A stretch of DNA of 64,000 nucleotides, from NCBI RefSeq assembly GCF_015706575.1, contig NW_024037070.1, forward strand, positions 1,483,874 to 1,547,873. Direction: 5' to 3'. The DNA is from Patiria miniata (taxonomy: Eukaryota; Echinodermata; Asteroidea; Valvatida; Asterinidae). Shown piece after piece: positions 32,735-44,741 of this stretch. The position numbers and the translations under genes are program-made. Within the stretch, counting starts at the first letter, position 1. Every line of letters starts with the position of its first letter. Below the pieces are notes generated by a model. It searched no databases and was not told the DNA's origin. It saw nothing but the letters and a program-made list of their open reading frames with translations.

Positions 32735-32832
32735 GCGTCTATACGCACCTCACAGAGTGTGCCGAAATACACCAACACTACCGCAAATTGGAGTACATTT
32801 GTGTAGTTTTTGTTGTTAACGTGTATTAGGGA
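32735..32832 (+). repeat. Segment shared with the DIRS-like 3' region
   Basis: About 98 bp (ACCTCACAGAGTGTGCCGAA, CCAACACTACCG, AACGTGT) also occur at 2122-2236 and 38592-38706, downstream of the same element's recombinase. This is what split repeats of DIRS/Ngaro-type elements look like. Confidence 0.75.
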
Positions 32833-32837
32833 AGAAA

Positions 32838-33110
32838 TATAAATATGTTTGGTTGAGCGACCGGGGCGAAATGAGAGCATATTTCTTTTCTTCACGGTGT
32901 ACGGGCATGTTATGCAGGTCCTTTCAGGAGTGATGTAATCATGCAAATACCTTGCATGGAACTGAGGTGTGGCACTGTAGGCCACTCACTTCACGTTGGT
33001 AAGACACAGGCCCCGCATCGTTCTACAAATCTTCTCTCGATATACCACACACGGCTTATACATCCTGCAGAGTTATAAATTAACGAGGGTATAATGTCCT
33101 CCGAAGATAA
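32838..33110 (+). repeat. DIRS-like 5' leader, direct repeat unit 2
   Basis: Second copy of the leader with a 12-bp insertion near 33050. The start codon is preserved, but the reading ends at once (TAATAG). Confidence 0.85.
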
Positions 33111-33148
33111 TAGGCTTACACATTTATGTAAGGTAGAAATTCTGACAC

Positions 33149-33685
33149 ATGTTTGTGTTTTTTTCTCATAATTATATACAGAGAAGAGAGATTATTCATG
33201 CACTGAAAGGGAAAGTAGAGGATGACAGCAATCTGGTGGTAGCAGATATAAAGGATAGTCTGGCAAAAGCTTTGGAGGTCATAGATAAGCGCCAGAAGTT
33301 GATTCGGCTTGCAGATTCAAGCCCATACAGTTGGGCTACTGTATCCGAGTACGAGGCTCACCAGTTAGCAGATAACAAAGATGACGACGTCAAGATCACC
33401 AGAGCGGAGAATAAGGCTGCACGGAAGGCTAAGCAGAAGAGAGCAGCGTCAGCAACAGAGCAGCAGCAGAAAAAGAGCAAGTGGGATAACAGCGCTGTGT
33501 TGGGGCCTCTTAGCGGCAATACTTTTTGTCGCTCTACCCAAGCTTACCCATACATCACCAGAGCGACCAGATTCCAGGGAGGATCGTGTTTCATATGGGG
33601 CAGTTTCGCCCATTGGAAAGCCACCTGCCCAAGAAGATTTGCCAACAAACCAGCGACCTCAACCTCAGCATCTACAAGCCAATAA
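33149..33685 (+). pseudogene. DIRS-like element 1, Gag-like protein
   Basis: 178 codons, probably without its own start. A helical acidic/basic region (HALKGKVEDDSNLVVADIKD, ALEVIDKRQKLIRLADSSPY) is followed by a Lys/Arg-rich stretch (NKAARKAKQKRAASATEQQQ) and a finger-like CFIWGSFAHWKATCP resembling a CCHC knuckle with the second Cys changed to Trp. It ends Ser/Thr-rich. It would bind RNA in the particle. Confidence 0.6.
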
Positions 33686-33699
33686 AGTTTAAGTGTGGA

Positions 33700-34447
33700 G
33701 AAGAAAGGGGTAGTCCTAGTCTAAACGAAACCAGCTCAGTGATTAGTATGGTTGATGATTATTTTGAGTATTAGCAAAATGATGGGTTACCAAGCATCAA
33801 AGTTGCCGGTAGATTAAAGAAACATAGTTCTTTCTGGAGATCTCTTGCTCCACCTGGGTATATTCTAAGTACAGTTGAACATGGTTATGTTTTGCCCTTT
33901 GTTTCTGAACCCCCACAGATGTTTAACACCAACAACAAATCGGCTCTAAATCAGAGGATACGTAACTAATGCAATTGGCATTGCAGATTAAGACAACTGG
34001 GCACAATACAGATATCAGAATCAATGCCCAAAGTGGTCAGTCCATTGACAGTGTCTGTTCAAGGTAATGGCAAGAAACGCCTTATTTTAAATTTGAGGCT
34101 GGTCAATGAGTACCTCGCTTAAGTTTCAATGAAATATGAAGACATACGTACTGCCCTTATGTTCTTGCAGAAGGGAGGATATATGTTTAAGTTGGACCTT
34201 AAATCGGGTTACTATCATGTAGATATATGTCCAGAACATGTGAAATATTTAGGATTCTCATGGGAAGAAGAAGGTATTCCAGTCATTCTATACATTTAAT
34301 CAGCTCCCATTTGGCCTCTCTTCTGCACCGTACATATTTAATACCAAAGTGATCAGACCCATGCTATGAGCAAAGAAGTGAAAAAAAATATCATAAGTTC
34401 AGGTTTCATTCCTAATGTCCAGAAGGGTATTTGGTTATCAGCTAGGT
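33700..34447 (+). pseudogene. DIRS-like element 1, reverse transcriptase, deleted palm
   Basis: Reading gives PSIKVAGRLKKHSSFWRSLA, VEHGYVLPFVSEPPQMF, GNGKKRLILNLRLVNEYL, MFKLDLKSGYYHVDI (first catalytic Asp), KYLGFSW and LPFGLSSAPYIFNTKVIRPM. It then jumps from the I-R-P-M block to SKEVKKNIISSGFIPNVQKG, so the YLDDG catalytic motif and about 25-30 residues are deleted near 34363. A stop and shifts are also present. It is inactive. Confidence 0.85.
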
Positions 34448-34784
34448 GGCATGGGTTGCTTGTGCGTAAAGCGCTCGCCTCTCACCAAGGTGACCCCGTT
34501 TCGAATCCCAGCCGCGGGACACATGTGAGTAGAGTTGTGCATTGGTTCTCTCCTGTGCCACGAGGGTTTTTCTCCGGGCCCTCCGGTTTTCCCCCCTCCG
34601 GAAAAATCAAACACTTTCGATCTCAGGCTGTGCTCCGTGGTCATATATGGGTCGATGTGGCCGGCAGCCATAGGCGCCTTTACGTGCCAGCGGCCCGACC
34701 ACGTTGTAGCCGCGTCCTTCGCAATTCAGCATCCCAGCTGCCAGTAAGGATGATTAGCCTCCCAAATTATTATTATTATTATTA
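34448..34784 (+). mobile_element. tRNA-derived SINE inside DIRS-like element 1
   Basis: A tRNA-like head contains TTGTGCGTAAAGCGCTCGCC and a B-box-like GTTTCGAATCC, then a body with GGGTTTTTCTCCGGGCCCTC, and an ATT tail at 34766-34784. TAGGT lies on both sides (34443-34447, 34785-34789). RT coding sequence resumes immediately after (SIEWLGYEINLTW), in register once the insertion and one TAGGT are discounted. Confidence 0.8.
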
Positions 34785-35950
34785 TAGGTCAATTGAATGG
34801 CTGGGATATGAAATCAATCTAACCTGGGTACATTTCGTGTTCCTGACAGGAGAGTTTTAAGCATCAAGCAAGACATTCAAAGTATGACATACCAAACAAT
34901 AGCACGTGCATTGGCAAAATTGGTTGGAAAGATTATGTCAGCTAACCTAGTCACAGGCAATATAGCTAACCTAATGACAAAATATTTGCATTTGTGCATC
35001 GAATCCAGGTCCACATGGGAATCTGTATTCCCAATCTCTCCAGAAGCTAGAAGCGTGCTGGACTTCTGGGACAGTAACATAAGAACAATGAATGAGGGCA
35101 TTATAGGAGCACACAAGGAATGTTCCAAGATTGTATATATTCTGATGCTAGTTCCACTGATTTTGGTGGGTATATAGTTGATACTGGTGAAGACGTAGTG
35201 CATGGTATGTGGGACATTACAGAGTCCAATAAGAGCTCCACATAGAGAGAACTGAAGGCAGTTGATTTAGTTATGAAATCACTGGTTACAAAGTTGTCCT
35301 GTCGAAGGACAAAGTGGTTTACTGACAACCAGGCTGTGTCTAGAATAGCAGCAAGAGGAAGTATGAAGAAGGAGTTACAAAATATAGCTCTGAGCATTTA
35401 TAAGACATGCCTAACACATAATGTCCACATTGAAATGGAATGGATTCCGAGGTCAAGAAATGAAAAGGCGGATAAATTAAGTCGTATAATAGATCAAGAA
35501 GACTGGAGTGTTTCAGACCATGTTTTTGAAGATCTTGATAAGTTGTGGGGTCCACATTCTATCAACAGGTTTGCCAGTTTTTATAACAACAAGACAACAA
35601 GGTTCAATTCAAGGTACTGCATGGAACCCAGGTTGTGAAGCAATAGATGCATTCACAGTAGATTGGAAAGGGGAGAATAACTGGGTCGTGCCCCCTATCT
35701 CATTAATACCCCGAGTTCTGAAACATATGGAAGGTTGTTGGAACGTTGGTTTGTCCATGATGGTTTCAGCGCCTTACTGGCTGATGCTCTTCCCAGATGG
35801 TTTTAATCCGATAAGAGCAGTGATAGAAATTTGTGAACTTCCCAGGCACTGTGGAATGTTTACCCCAGGCAGAGGGGGGAACGCAGAGTTCCTTTCTAAT
35901 ATTACAGGGATTAAGATTCTGGCAGTGAGGCTAGATTTCAGTACTGACTG
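34785..35950 (+). pseudogene. DIRS-like element 1, RT end and RNase H
   Basis: After the SINE: SIEWLGYEINLTW, a frameshift near 34845, LSIKQDIQSMTYQTIARALA and ARSVLDFWDSNIRTMNEGI. A 2-base shift near 35135 precedes the RNase H part with YSDASSTDFGGYIVD (catalytic Asp region), RELKAVDLVMKSL, WFTDNQAVSRIAARGSMKK and EWIPRSRNEKADKLSRIID. The C-terminal block AIDAFTVDWKGENNWVVPP, common in DIRS-like proteins, follows to 35950. At least four frame breaks are present. Confidence 0.82.
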
Positions 35951-35978
35951 AGAGTTGCAAATTTTGCTCTAGGTTAAT

Positions 35979-37006
35979 GTGTTTTCTTTTCAGGTAATAT
36001 TCAACAGTGGAATATGGCTAAGGAAGCAAGAGGAAAAGAATCAAGATTTGAGAGAACTGGCTCTGGAACTACTTGACATTGTCCTCAAGGCACGAGCAGA
36101 CTCCACAGTGAAGCAATATTCTTATGCATTCAATAGCTGGTCAGAATTGGCAAGTACTTATAACAAAAGAAGCATCGAGGCAGTCCCCTATGACATAGCT
36201 CTGTATTTAGTTCATCTTGGACACTCTTGCAATTCACCAGCCCCTATAATTAAAGCAGTCTCTGCCATATCTTGGGCTCACAAAACAGCCGGGGTTACGG
36301 ACCCTACTCAAACGACATTGGTAAAATCTACATGTGATGGTTTGAAAACAACACTATCAAAACCCACAGTCAAAAAAGAGCTGATTACTCTGTTAATCCT
36401 CCAGAATATGGTGGACTTGTACATAACATCATCACCAGAAATAACCGAAGCTGATCTTATGGACTTAAGGACAGTAGTAATGTGCTTGATAGCCTATACA
36501 GGGTTTTTGAGATACAGCGAACTATCGTCAATTCGACTTGGACAGTTACCTTCAACGATGAAGGATTAAAACTCAATATTCCTTCAAGTAAAACAGACCA
36601 TGAAGGCAGGAATGTATTCATCAACAAGTGTGAATCTAGATATTGCCCAGTAGAGTTATTTCAGTAGTATGTCAAATTAGCACAGATACAAGACCCTAAC
36701 TCTTTTGTTTTCCGTAGTTTATCAAAAGTAAAAGAAGGTTATAGACTAAGGGAAAGGAACCAACCTATGTCATACACCGTTGTGAGACAAATCATCTTAC
36801 AGGCTTTGCATCCATTAGTGGACGACGTTTCAAAGTTTGGGGTACACAGTCTCAGGGCAGGATGTGCCACAGTGGCAGCTCAAGTAGGTGTACCAGATTG
36901 GCTCTTTAAGAGACATGGAAGGTGGAAGACGGAGAATGTTAAAGATGGTTATGGTAAGGATAGTGTGAAAGATCTTTTATCAGTGTCAAAATCCCTAGGT
37001 TTATGA
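35979..37006 (+). pseudogene. DIRS-like element 1, tyrosine recombinase (full domain, copy B)
   Basis: The N-terminal core-binding part reads LLDIVLKARADSTVKQYSYA and AVPYDIALYLVHLGHS. The catalytic domain has TGFLRYSELSSIRLG (first Arg), a 1-base shift near 36550, SSKTDHEGRNVFI, TAG at 36665-36667, then HSLRAGCATVAAQVGV (His-x-x-Arg), LFKRHGRWKTENVKDGYGKD (His, Trp and nucleophile Tyr) and LSVSKSLGL before the stop. The catalytic set is present but split. This enzyme replaces an integrase in DIRS-like elements. Confidence 0.88.
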
Positions 37007-37396
37007 AATACAAATGTGTAACACGATATTGTGACATTTAGTGGGGAAAATATGAGAACTAAGACTAATCTTTGTCTGGGACGAGGTTGCAACAAATTGG
37101 GCAGACCTACATTTCTCATCTACAGGGTGAGTTTTTCGTAGCCGACTTGTTGCACTGTCTTCAGTTCCACAAAATTAAACAATTAAAAAAACTATAGAAA
37201 TTAATTATCATTATGCTGTTGATATAGCATGTTTTGAACAAAGTAAGCTTTATACGCAGCTAAAAGTTTGTGCAGATCTACATCACATTAGTTTGAATAT
37301 TGTATGGTTATGAGTCTTATAAAGGCTTGAAAATTATGTTGTAAAACGAATCAGCTGTACACTGTTATATGTAAATACATTTGAGCAATTTGCGTC
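37007..37396. other. DIRS-like 3' noncoding region (copy B)
   Basis: Same as 535-924. No coding sequence. Confidence 0.45.
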
Positions 37397-38426
37397 TTAA
37401 AGGGAATGTACATCATTAGCTTTTGCTGTAATTTTCAGAAATGAACTATTTGAGGGGTTAGTATAATTTATACAACACCTGAATAAATCCCCGTCATCTG
37501 ATTGGTGAATTGTAGATCACGTGACATTATTATTCGGTATAATGCACGGTGCGACCATGCGTTATACCCGTGCGTTATACCGTTTCACTTTGCGCTTGTT
37601 CCATGACGCGGTATTTGCGTGCAAAATGCATGCTGGTGTGCGCGTTCAGCGTAGCGCGTATTGTTCCAAAGAGCCAGCACTACAGCGTTGGGTTCAAACA
37701 TTTTCGTGAAGGGGTAGTTCAACATCTTTAAAATCGAAATAAATTGTAGTTTATAATTTACCAATCAAATGACGAGAATTTATTCAGGTGTTGTATAAAA
37801 CAAATAACGTATGTTTTACGTTCCTGCGATGGAAAGAATAATTTCATTCGGTGACAGATTGAATGTTCTATTCCACTCGGCTTCGCCTCGTGGAATAGAA
37901 CATTCAATCTGTCACCTCATGAAATTATTCTTACCATCGCACTCACAAACATTCGTTATTTGTATAATATCAAATATTGTTACACTGACATATTTGAAAT
38001 TTTGTGTTCGAAAATGCTGGAAAAACCAAGAAAAACAAAAATGTTCAAGTAGTCTGGTTCCCTGACTCCACTTAAGATAAAATGGATCAATTTATAGATG
38101 CCAGAAAATTGTAAGGTAAGGGAACCAGTCTAGCTGGCCTGCACCCGTTCATGAACATGTCACCAATAGCAAGCAAAATTTGGACTGAAAAAAGGGTACA
38201 TATGGAGCAGTAGTTGAAAAATAGTTAGGTTTTTCCAACGGTGGTCGGCCGACCACCGTTGGAAATGTATACAAAAATACAATTTTCTTAAAAATGACTT
38301 CACACCAGGTGCCATAATTTTACAGGATGCGTTAGACTGTCATTTACCAACATCCTAGTAAGGTATTTCGTAAAAACTTGGTAGTTTTATTTTTCGATGT
38401 TTGCAAATGTAGTATATTCCCTTTAA
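37397..38426. mobile_element. TTAA-flanked MITE with nested insertions (copy B)
   Basis: Partner of 925-1956. TTAA lies at 37397-37400 and 38423-38426. The nested inverted-repeat element is at 37468-37798, two bases shorter than in copy A, and the foldback is at 37799-37965. Confidence 0.75.
38232..38265. repeat. 34-bp palindrome (copy B)
   Basis: Identical to 1762-1795. Confidence 0.9.
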
Positions 38427-38964
38427 ACACAGCTCACTTTGGTGTGTGTGCAGAAATACACGGAAACAGGTCAATTGTGGCAAGGTCTTTAATTACACAA
38501 AGGTGTGAAATTTATGTTGTAAATGATATTTAGTTAAGTTTGGAAATTATGCTATAAAAATGAATTATCTGTATACTGTTAATGTAAAGATGTTGAGCAT
38601 GCGTCTATATACGCACCTCACAGAGTGTGCCGAAATACACCAACACTACCGAAAATTGGAGTACATTTGTGTAGTTTTTGTTGTTAACGTGTGTGTGTTA
38701 GGGAAGAAACTTTGTTGCAGCCTGATGCCACTTTCTTATTATAGACCCTTATACATGTTATATCATCTCAATGAAGGTTGGTCATTGCAAAAATGGTGAT
38801 ACAACATGAATCTAGGACTGAGATTGAGAAACATTTCCAATTTTGTTAGAAAAATACATATAGGCCAACAAAATTCTTGACTCAGAAAGATTCCCATATC
38901 TGGCCATTACTAATTTTCCCTTCATTGAGCTATCATATCAGCCATCAGAAAGTGATAATATGTC

Positions 38965-39139
38965 GAACCGGCAACTGATCCCGTTAGCTCGGTGGTCGAG
39001 TGGTAAGACGTCTCCACTAGAAAGCAGGTCATGGGTTCGAGTCCCACCCGAGTGATTTTTTTTTTCCAACTTTCACTCGGGAGGTAACACACTGAGTATA
39101 CAGTGTTTAAACCTCGGTGAAGGGAAAACCAAATTCGTC
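38965..39139 (+). mobile_element. tRNA-derived SINE (copy B)
   Basis: Identical to the SINE at 2495-2669, including the B box and the TGATAATATGTC flanks. Confidence 0.8.
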
Positions 39140-40115
39140 TGATAATATGTCCTAAAAAGAGAAAAGAAAAAATTCCCATATCTGGCCATCACTAATTTTT
39201 TTCCTTCAGTGACCTATCAGCCATCAGAAAGTGATAATATGCCCTAAAAAGCAAAATTTAGCACTTTAAAATGTTCAGACCAGTCCCATAGGGTTTGTGC
39301 ACAGGGTGACAAGTGATGGCTAGATATGAGAATCTTTCCAGAGAAAATTAGCAGGGAAAAGTATTTACTGAGAAAACACTTAGAAATGTTCAGACCGTCT
39401 CATATGGTTTGTACACAGAGTAACAAGTGACGGCCAGATGTGGGATCTTTCCTTTATTTGTCATGTTACGCGTCTATCAATTGTTTCCCCCACCCTCCCC
39501 CTGGGGCTGCCCCACCCAAGACATGGGCATTGTCACTTGAGATTGATGACGAAAAAAGCAGCGTCAGGTTGCAACATTCTTTCCGCAAACCGGAAGCACA
39601 ACTTCTTTTTGGGGCCTAAACAAAAATAATCATAATCATTAGCCTATGGCATTTATTGCAAAAAAAAATGTAACAAGTGTATCACATTCCAGAGTCACAT
39701 GATTGTAAGCTATATAAAAGCACTCTGCTTTACATGTAATGTACATGTAACACTGAGCTAGAATCTGATGTGAGAGAATTTCTTTTTCTCCTTTTATTAT
39801 AGGGTGTTTGTTTACTTTTATATTATACGTGGAATACTTTTAATTGAAGTAGAATGGCTGCTTCAAATTTTGAAGGAATTTCATAGAGAAAAGAGGGTTC
39901 AGTCCTCATAATGAAAACTTTTGGCCCCAAACGCGCAAAAGCTCTGTGTGTTGCACGCATGTACTGTACGTATACAGTTGACCTTGCAATGCATGGTTGC
40001 TCAATTACATGTATTAGGGGAGAACAAGCTCTCGATGTTTATCTGTGTGTTAATCAAAATGAAAGTGATTTTTCCCCCAGGAAAAAAAATGAACCTTAGG
40101 CCCCAAAAAATAAGG

Positions 40116-40453
40116 CTCCGGTTTCTGGTATGCGCGCGCGTCGCCGTAGCCATGCGCGTCGGCAAAATGAAAAAGTTTTTTTTTTTCAATGTAAGATGAT
40201 GTCTGAAAACCGCCAAACTCACTGGTTTAACTGGAATCCTGCTGCTGCACGATTTTAACGTGTTTTTAGATGGGGTTACGATCGAGGATAAGCTTTATAT
40301 GGCCTCTCTGGACTTCCATATATTTGCACTATTTAGTCAGGCATCATTTGCAGTCATCAACCGACATTTAAAGAAAAAAAACGGTAAAAAAAAACTATTA
40401 AAAAAAAGCCGCGTCGCCGCACCACTTTTTGGGCAAGCTCCATACCAGAAACC
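40116..40453. mobile_element. Short CTCCGGTTTCTGG MITE, copy 3
   Basis: Partner of 3647-3984. It differs by a 1-base change in the C run just upstream. Confidence 0.75.
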
Positions 40454-40797
40454 TGTACTTGATCCTCAACTCATTTATTCAGTACCAATCCAGTCAATTC
40501 ATGCAGTTCCATTAATTTATTTCACTTTGAGCCAGTTCAGTTAATTATTCAATGTATATTAAAATTGCTGGGAAATAAAGTTGTGGCAAACACAGTCAAT
40601 CCTCAACTAGAGAAATTTAGTTTGATTCGGTTGGGTGATCAGATCACAATTCAATCCTTCCCGCGTTGTAGTCATGAGTGTTGGTCATGTGTCCTTACCC
40701 ATTCACCGAACCCACTGATGTGTGCTACTATAAAAGCGTTTTCTAAGTAACAAATGACAGTTCAGGTTCTACACCTGGTTCGTGTATGCTGTTCACT

Positions 40798-41382
40798 ATG
40801 TCTCGAGAAGATCAATCCACTTCGTTTAAGACTGAAGATCTGTTTGATAAATTCCAGAGTTATTTTGACGATAAATTGCCATTTTCCCACCTACCCTCCC
40901 ACCCCTTGCAATTTCCACGTTCTCTTCCTTAAATGTTTTCTTATTCAAGATTCTGCTAATTCGAGTGATTTTGGCTATTTCATTTACTTAGCTTCTGTCT
41001 GGGATTTTCTTTTGCTTGCTTTTGTTTGATATTATACTTTTTTTCTGGCTTGTCAAATCCTGACACGTTTCAGCTGCGGGATGCCCGGCCACTGGCCAGG
41101 CATTGCCCCCTCACTCTCAGCACAGGCTTGCTGTCACCCCAAGTTAGACCAAGGGCTGGAGCCAGTCCCGCTATCGGCTACAACAACTTCCACACCAGGA
41201 ACATGATCCCTTGGCAAGACCCTATTTCCCAACGACCTTCCTCCTTCTTTGCATATCCATCAGCATTGCATGCCGATATCACAGGTAGCACCGCCAGCAA
41301 CCTCTTCCACGCAATCACACCCAGTGGAGCAGCCGCACCCAGTGCAGCAATCACTTCGGGAACAACCCAGTCATCCACCTAA
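40798..41382 (+). pseudogene. Gag-like region of the second DIRS-like element (copy B)
   Basis: Partner of 4329-4917 with a 1-bp C deletion near 40908 that changes the short frames but leaves the region equally broken. Confidence 0.45.
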
Positions 41383-41418
41383 TGTCTGAGTACAGAATCT
41401 AGAAACTAAGTTCACAAT

Positions 41419-42229
41419 GTGCTTGAGGTACGGTGTAATTACAATTCACATGATGTTGATAATTTGTGTTCTGACCAAATTCCAGTAAAAGGCAGATTAA
41501 ATCAGCATTCCATATCCTGGTCGAATATTGGGGCTTCTCCAATGGTCAAGTCCATTATAAACGAAGGTTACAGAATCCCTTTCGATGAAGAACCACCTCC
41601 TATGTTTTTTTGAGAACAACAGGTCTGCTAGAATGGAATATTCCTTTGTTACTGAATCGGTTTTAGAATTGCCATCTTCTAATAGAATCACACACAAATC
41701 TCAACCTTCATACATTACTAGTCCTCTATCAGTAGCTCAGCAAGCCTCGGGAAAGAAGAGGTTGATCTTAGAATTGAGTAGACTCAACAAGTTCATCCCG
41801 AAAACTCACTTCAAACTTGATGATTGGAAAATTGGATTACAATACATTTCAAAAGGCGCCCTATTGTTCACATTCGACTTGAAATCACGCTATCATCACA
41901 TAGACATCTCTCCTGATTATGAAAAATATTTAGGGTTTTTCTGGACCATCAATGGTATTTGCAGATTCTTTGAATTTAACGTACTTCTATTTGGCCTAAC
42001 ATCAGCTCCTTTGATATTCACTAAAACCCTCAAGCCCCTTGTAACTCATTGGAGATCTTGCGGCATCCTTATAGCATTATATTTGTATGATGGTTTCATA
42101 GTTGTTCCCAGATCTACCGATAATTTAGAATCAGACATCTCAATTGCCAAATCATTTTCAAAGCATGTAAGGGTTGACCTACTAAGAGCTGATTTTCTCA
42201 AAATTGGTCAGGAGAAAATTGTCTGCTAG
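41419..42229 (+). pseudogene. Reverse transcriptase of the second DIRS-like element (copy B)
   Basis: Partner of 4951-5761, with the same LYLYDGF catalytic lesion (Tyr at 42086-42088) and the same T-run frameshift. The lesions predate the duplication or the haplotype split. Confidence 0.85.
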
Positions 42230-42504
42230 TTCCCCCCGTAGTTCTCTTTCCTTCAGTCCTTAAGCATATCTACTCATGTAAAGGAAAAGGAACTCTTGTA
42301 TTTCCATGGTGGCCATCCTCAGTATTTTGGCCTTTGCTCTGGTCTTGCTACAGGCCATGGATTACGGGTTTTATTCAGTGGAAGGTTCAAATTTACTAGA
42401 ACAGGGGAGAAATAAAAATTCCTTTCTAGGTTCTCCAAATTTTCAGGAGTCATCTGTGCACTAAACCTAGATTTTACCAAGATATAAAAGTAATAATCAA
42501 CATC

Positions 42505-43561
42505 TTGTATATCTTTTCCTTGATAATAACAGATCATATACAACCAACGATTTTGGACAGAATTTCCAAACAGATCTCAACGCGCCAAGAAGCAAAGGTT
42601 TTCAGGATGTCCTATTCGCTATTAAAGGCTGAGGGAACAATAACATCATATCTTCATAGATGTTGTTATTTTTTCAACTGGCTAAATAGTGTAAAAATCG
42701 AAATTAAATTACCTATCCAAGACGAAATTATTGCTGCCTACCTGGCTGACAAAATGTCGGATTGTGATTCAGATAGCATGTTCATCTCTATAGCTGCAGC
42801 TCTTAAATGGCTACACTCACTTGTTAACTCAAAATCAAACCCCTTGGACTCTCCCATCGTGCAACAAATAGTCACTAGTGGAAGGAAAAAATTACATTAA
42901 CTACCTGTACAGAAACTTCCGTTATCATCAGATCACGTAAAAATGATCATCGACAACTTTGGCGGTCCGAGTAACAATTTATTGGAATTAAGAACAGCTT
43001 CCTATGTGTCACTCAAATACACATTAATGTTCAGACACGATGAAGTAGCACAGCTCAAAGCCAGTAATTTAACACCGTTACCAAATGATAAAGGTCTGAG
43101 CGTATTTATCCCTCGGTCTAAAACAGATGAATTCAGGGAAGGAAGTTCCGTTTATGTATACAACTCTTGCAATAAATACTCCCCAGTGTCATATGAGGTA
43201 CATGTCTGAGTGCGGTCTGAGAATTGGTCAAGATTCTTTCATTTTCACGCCTTTATCTAACCATTCTAGTAGCAAATCTTATAAACCTGTATCCCATAAA
43301 TCTTTAAGTTACACCAGATGTAGAGAAATATTGTTGGATGCCTTGAAACAAATAGGAATTGAAGAACCAAAGCTTATGGCCTACATACATTGTAGCCTAT
43401 GATCCGGAGGAGCAACACACCTTGCAAATAAAGGAATACCCGAAGATCTCATTTTGCAATACGTGCGTTGGAAAACTACAACAGCAAAAAATAGACAAAA
43501 AAATGTACAAAGAGAAGTGAGTCAAAGATTAGCTGTATCTTCCACAATATTGTCCGACTAA
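42505..43561 (+). pseudogene. Tyrosine recombinase of the second DIRS-like element (copy B)
   Basis: Partner of 6037-7093, with the same TGA at the catalytic Arg (43400-43402) and the missing nucleophile Tyr. Confidence 0.8.
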
Positions 43562-44209
43562 AAAAAGGGGGGAAAAAAACAAAAACACAAAAACACAAAA
43601 AAAACATGTAAATGAATTGAGTAAATTGTATTTATTTGAAGATAAGGTGGAAAGAATAATATAATTGGAATGTTTAAATATTGTTATTTTTGCTTTTTCC
43701 TAACTTTACAAGCGCAGATATATATATATATATGACATTTTTTTGTTGATGTTAATTTTAATTGCTTAAACAGAGTGGATTCCGGGGAGATACCCAAAGA
43801 GCCTAAGGGGCTAAGATGGCAGATAATTATTGTAATTTATAGAAATTATTTAGATGTAACACAAAGAGAGTGCCAGTAGATACCCGAGGGGCCTGCAGGG
43901 CCAAGATGGCAGAATTACATGTATATTGGTACAATAGAAATGATGATAATGTAACGTGAAGAGATTTTCAGTGACCAGTTGACCAAGATATCAGTTTATT
44001 CAGTTTCATATGAATTACATTAACAATTGTTTTGAATTTGTTTTACTTGGGTAACCTTTGATTACAGAAATAGAGAATTATCAAACTTTAGGCTTCCAAT
44101 CGATAAGAATTATGATATGTTCTATATGATATTTAATAATATTCTTAGAAGCCTTCAATGATATATTCAGTAAACATAGCGTTAGCTAAAGTAAAGCACT
44201 CAGTTGCAA

Positions 44210-44358
44210 TGTGACGGCCACTTTCCCATTAGAAAACCTCTGAGATATGTGTTTTGTCATTATGTGATCTTTTCTTCCATTAGAAATAAACTGTTTTTCA
44301 TGCGGATGAGCACAGCGAAGTAGCATGAAAGTGTGTATTGACTGCCCATTTCCCAACA
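44210..44358 (+). mobile_element. Putative gypsy-type LTR (copy B)
   Basis: Same as 7742-7890: TGTGACGGCC start, CCCAACA end, AATAAACTG within. Confidence 0.5.
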
Positions 44359-44439
44359 AATTGGTGACTAGACAAATTGGAAGCCCAGTGAACTAGACAA
44401 TTGAACCTCATCATAACTGAACTGCTACATCAGTAAACC

Positions 44440-44741
44440 ATGGCTACTCCAAGCACCACTATCAACCTGCCCACTGCTGTGGTTAGTTTAAAATTGCAAC
44501 CTTCTGACTAGATGACCCTTTCATTTGGTTCATGCAAGTCAAGGCCTACTTGTTAACTGCACGTGTGACTTTAGAGGAGACGTGCTATACATACGTCATC
44601 TCATCCCTTCAACTCTGCATTACAAGTAGAGCCGGACGTTCTCATCAATCCGCCATCCACCCAGCCATACACAACATGGAAGGAGGAGCTAATCAAGAGG
44701 ACATCCAAATTAGAAAAAAAAACGACTACAGAAAATCCTGA
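44440..44741 (+). pseudogene. Gypsy (Mag-like) Gag fragment (copy B)
   Basis: Partner of 7972-8275. The 2-bp difference at about 44626 joins frames differently, so the two copies give different C-terminal readings. Neither is intact. Confidence 0.6.
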
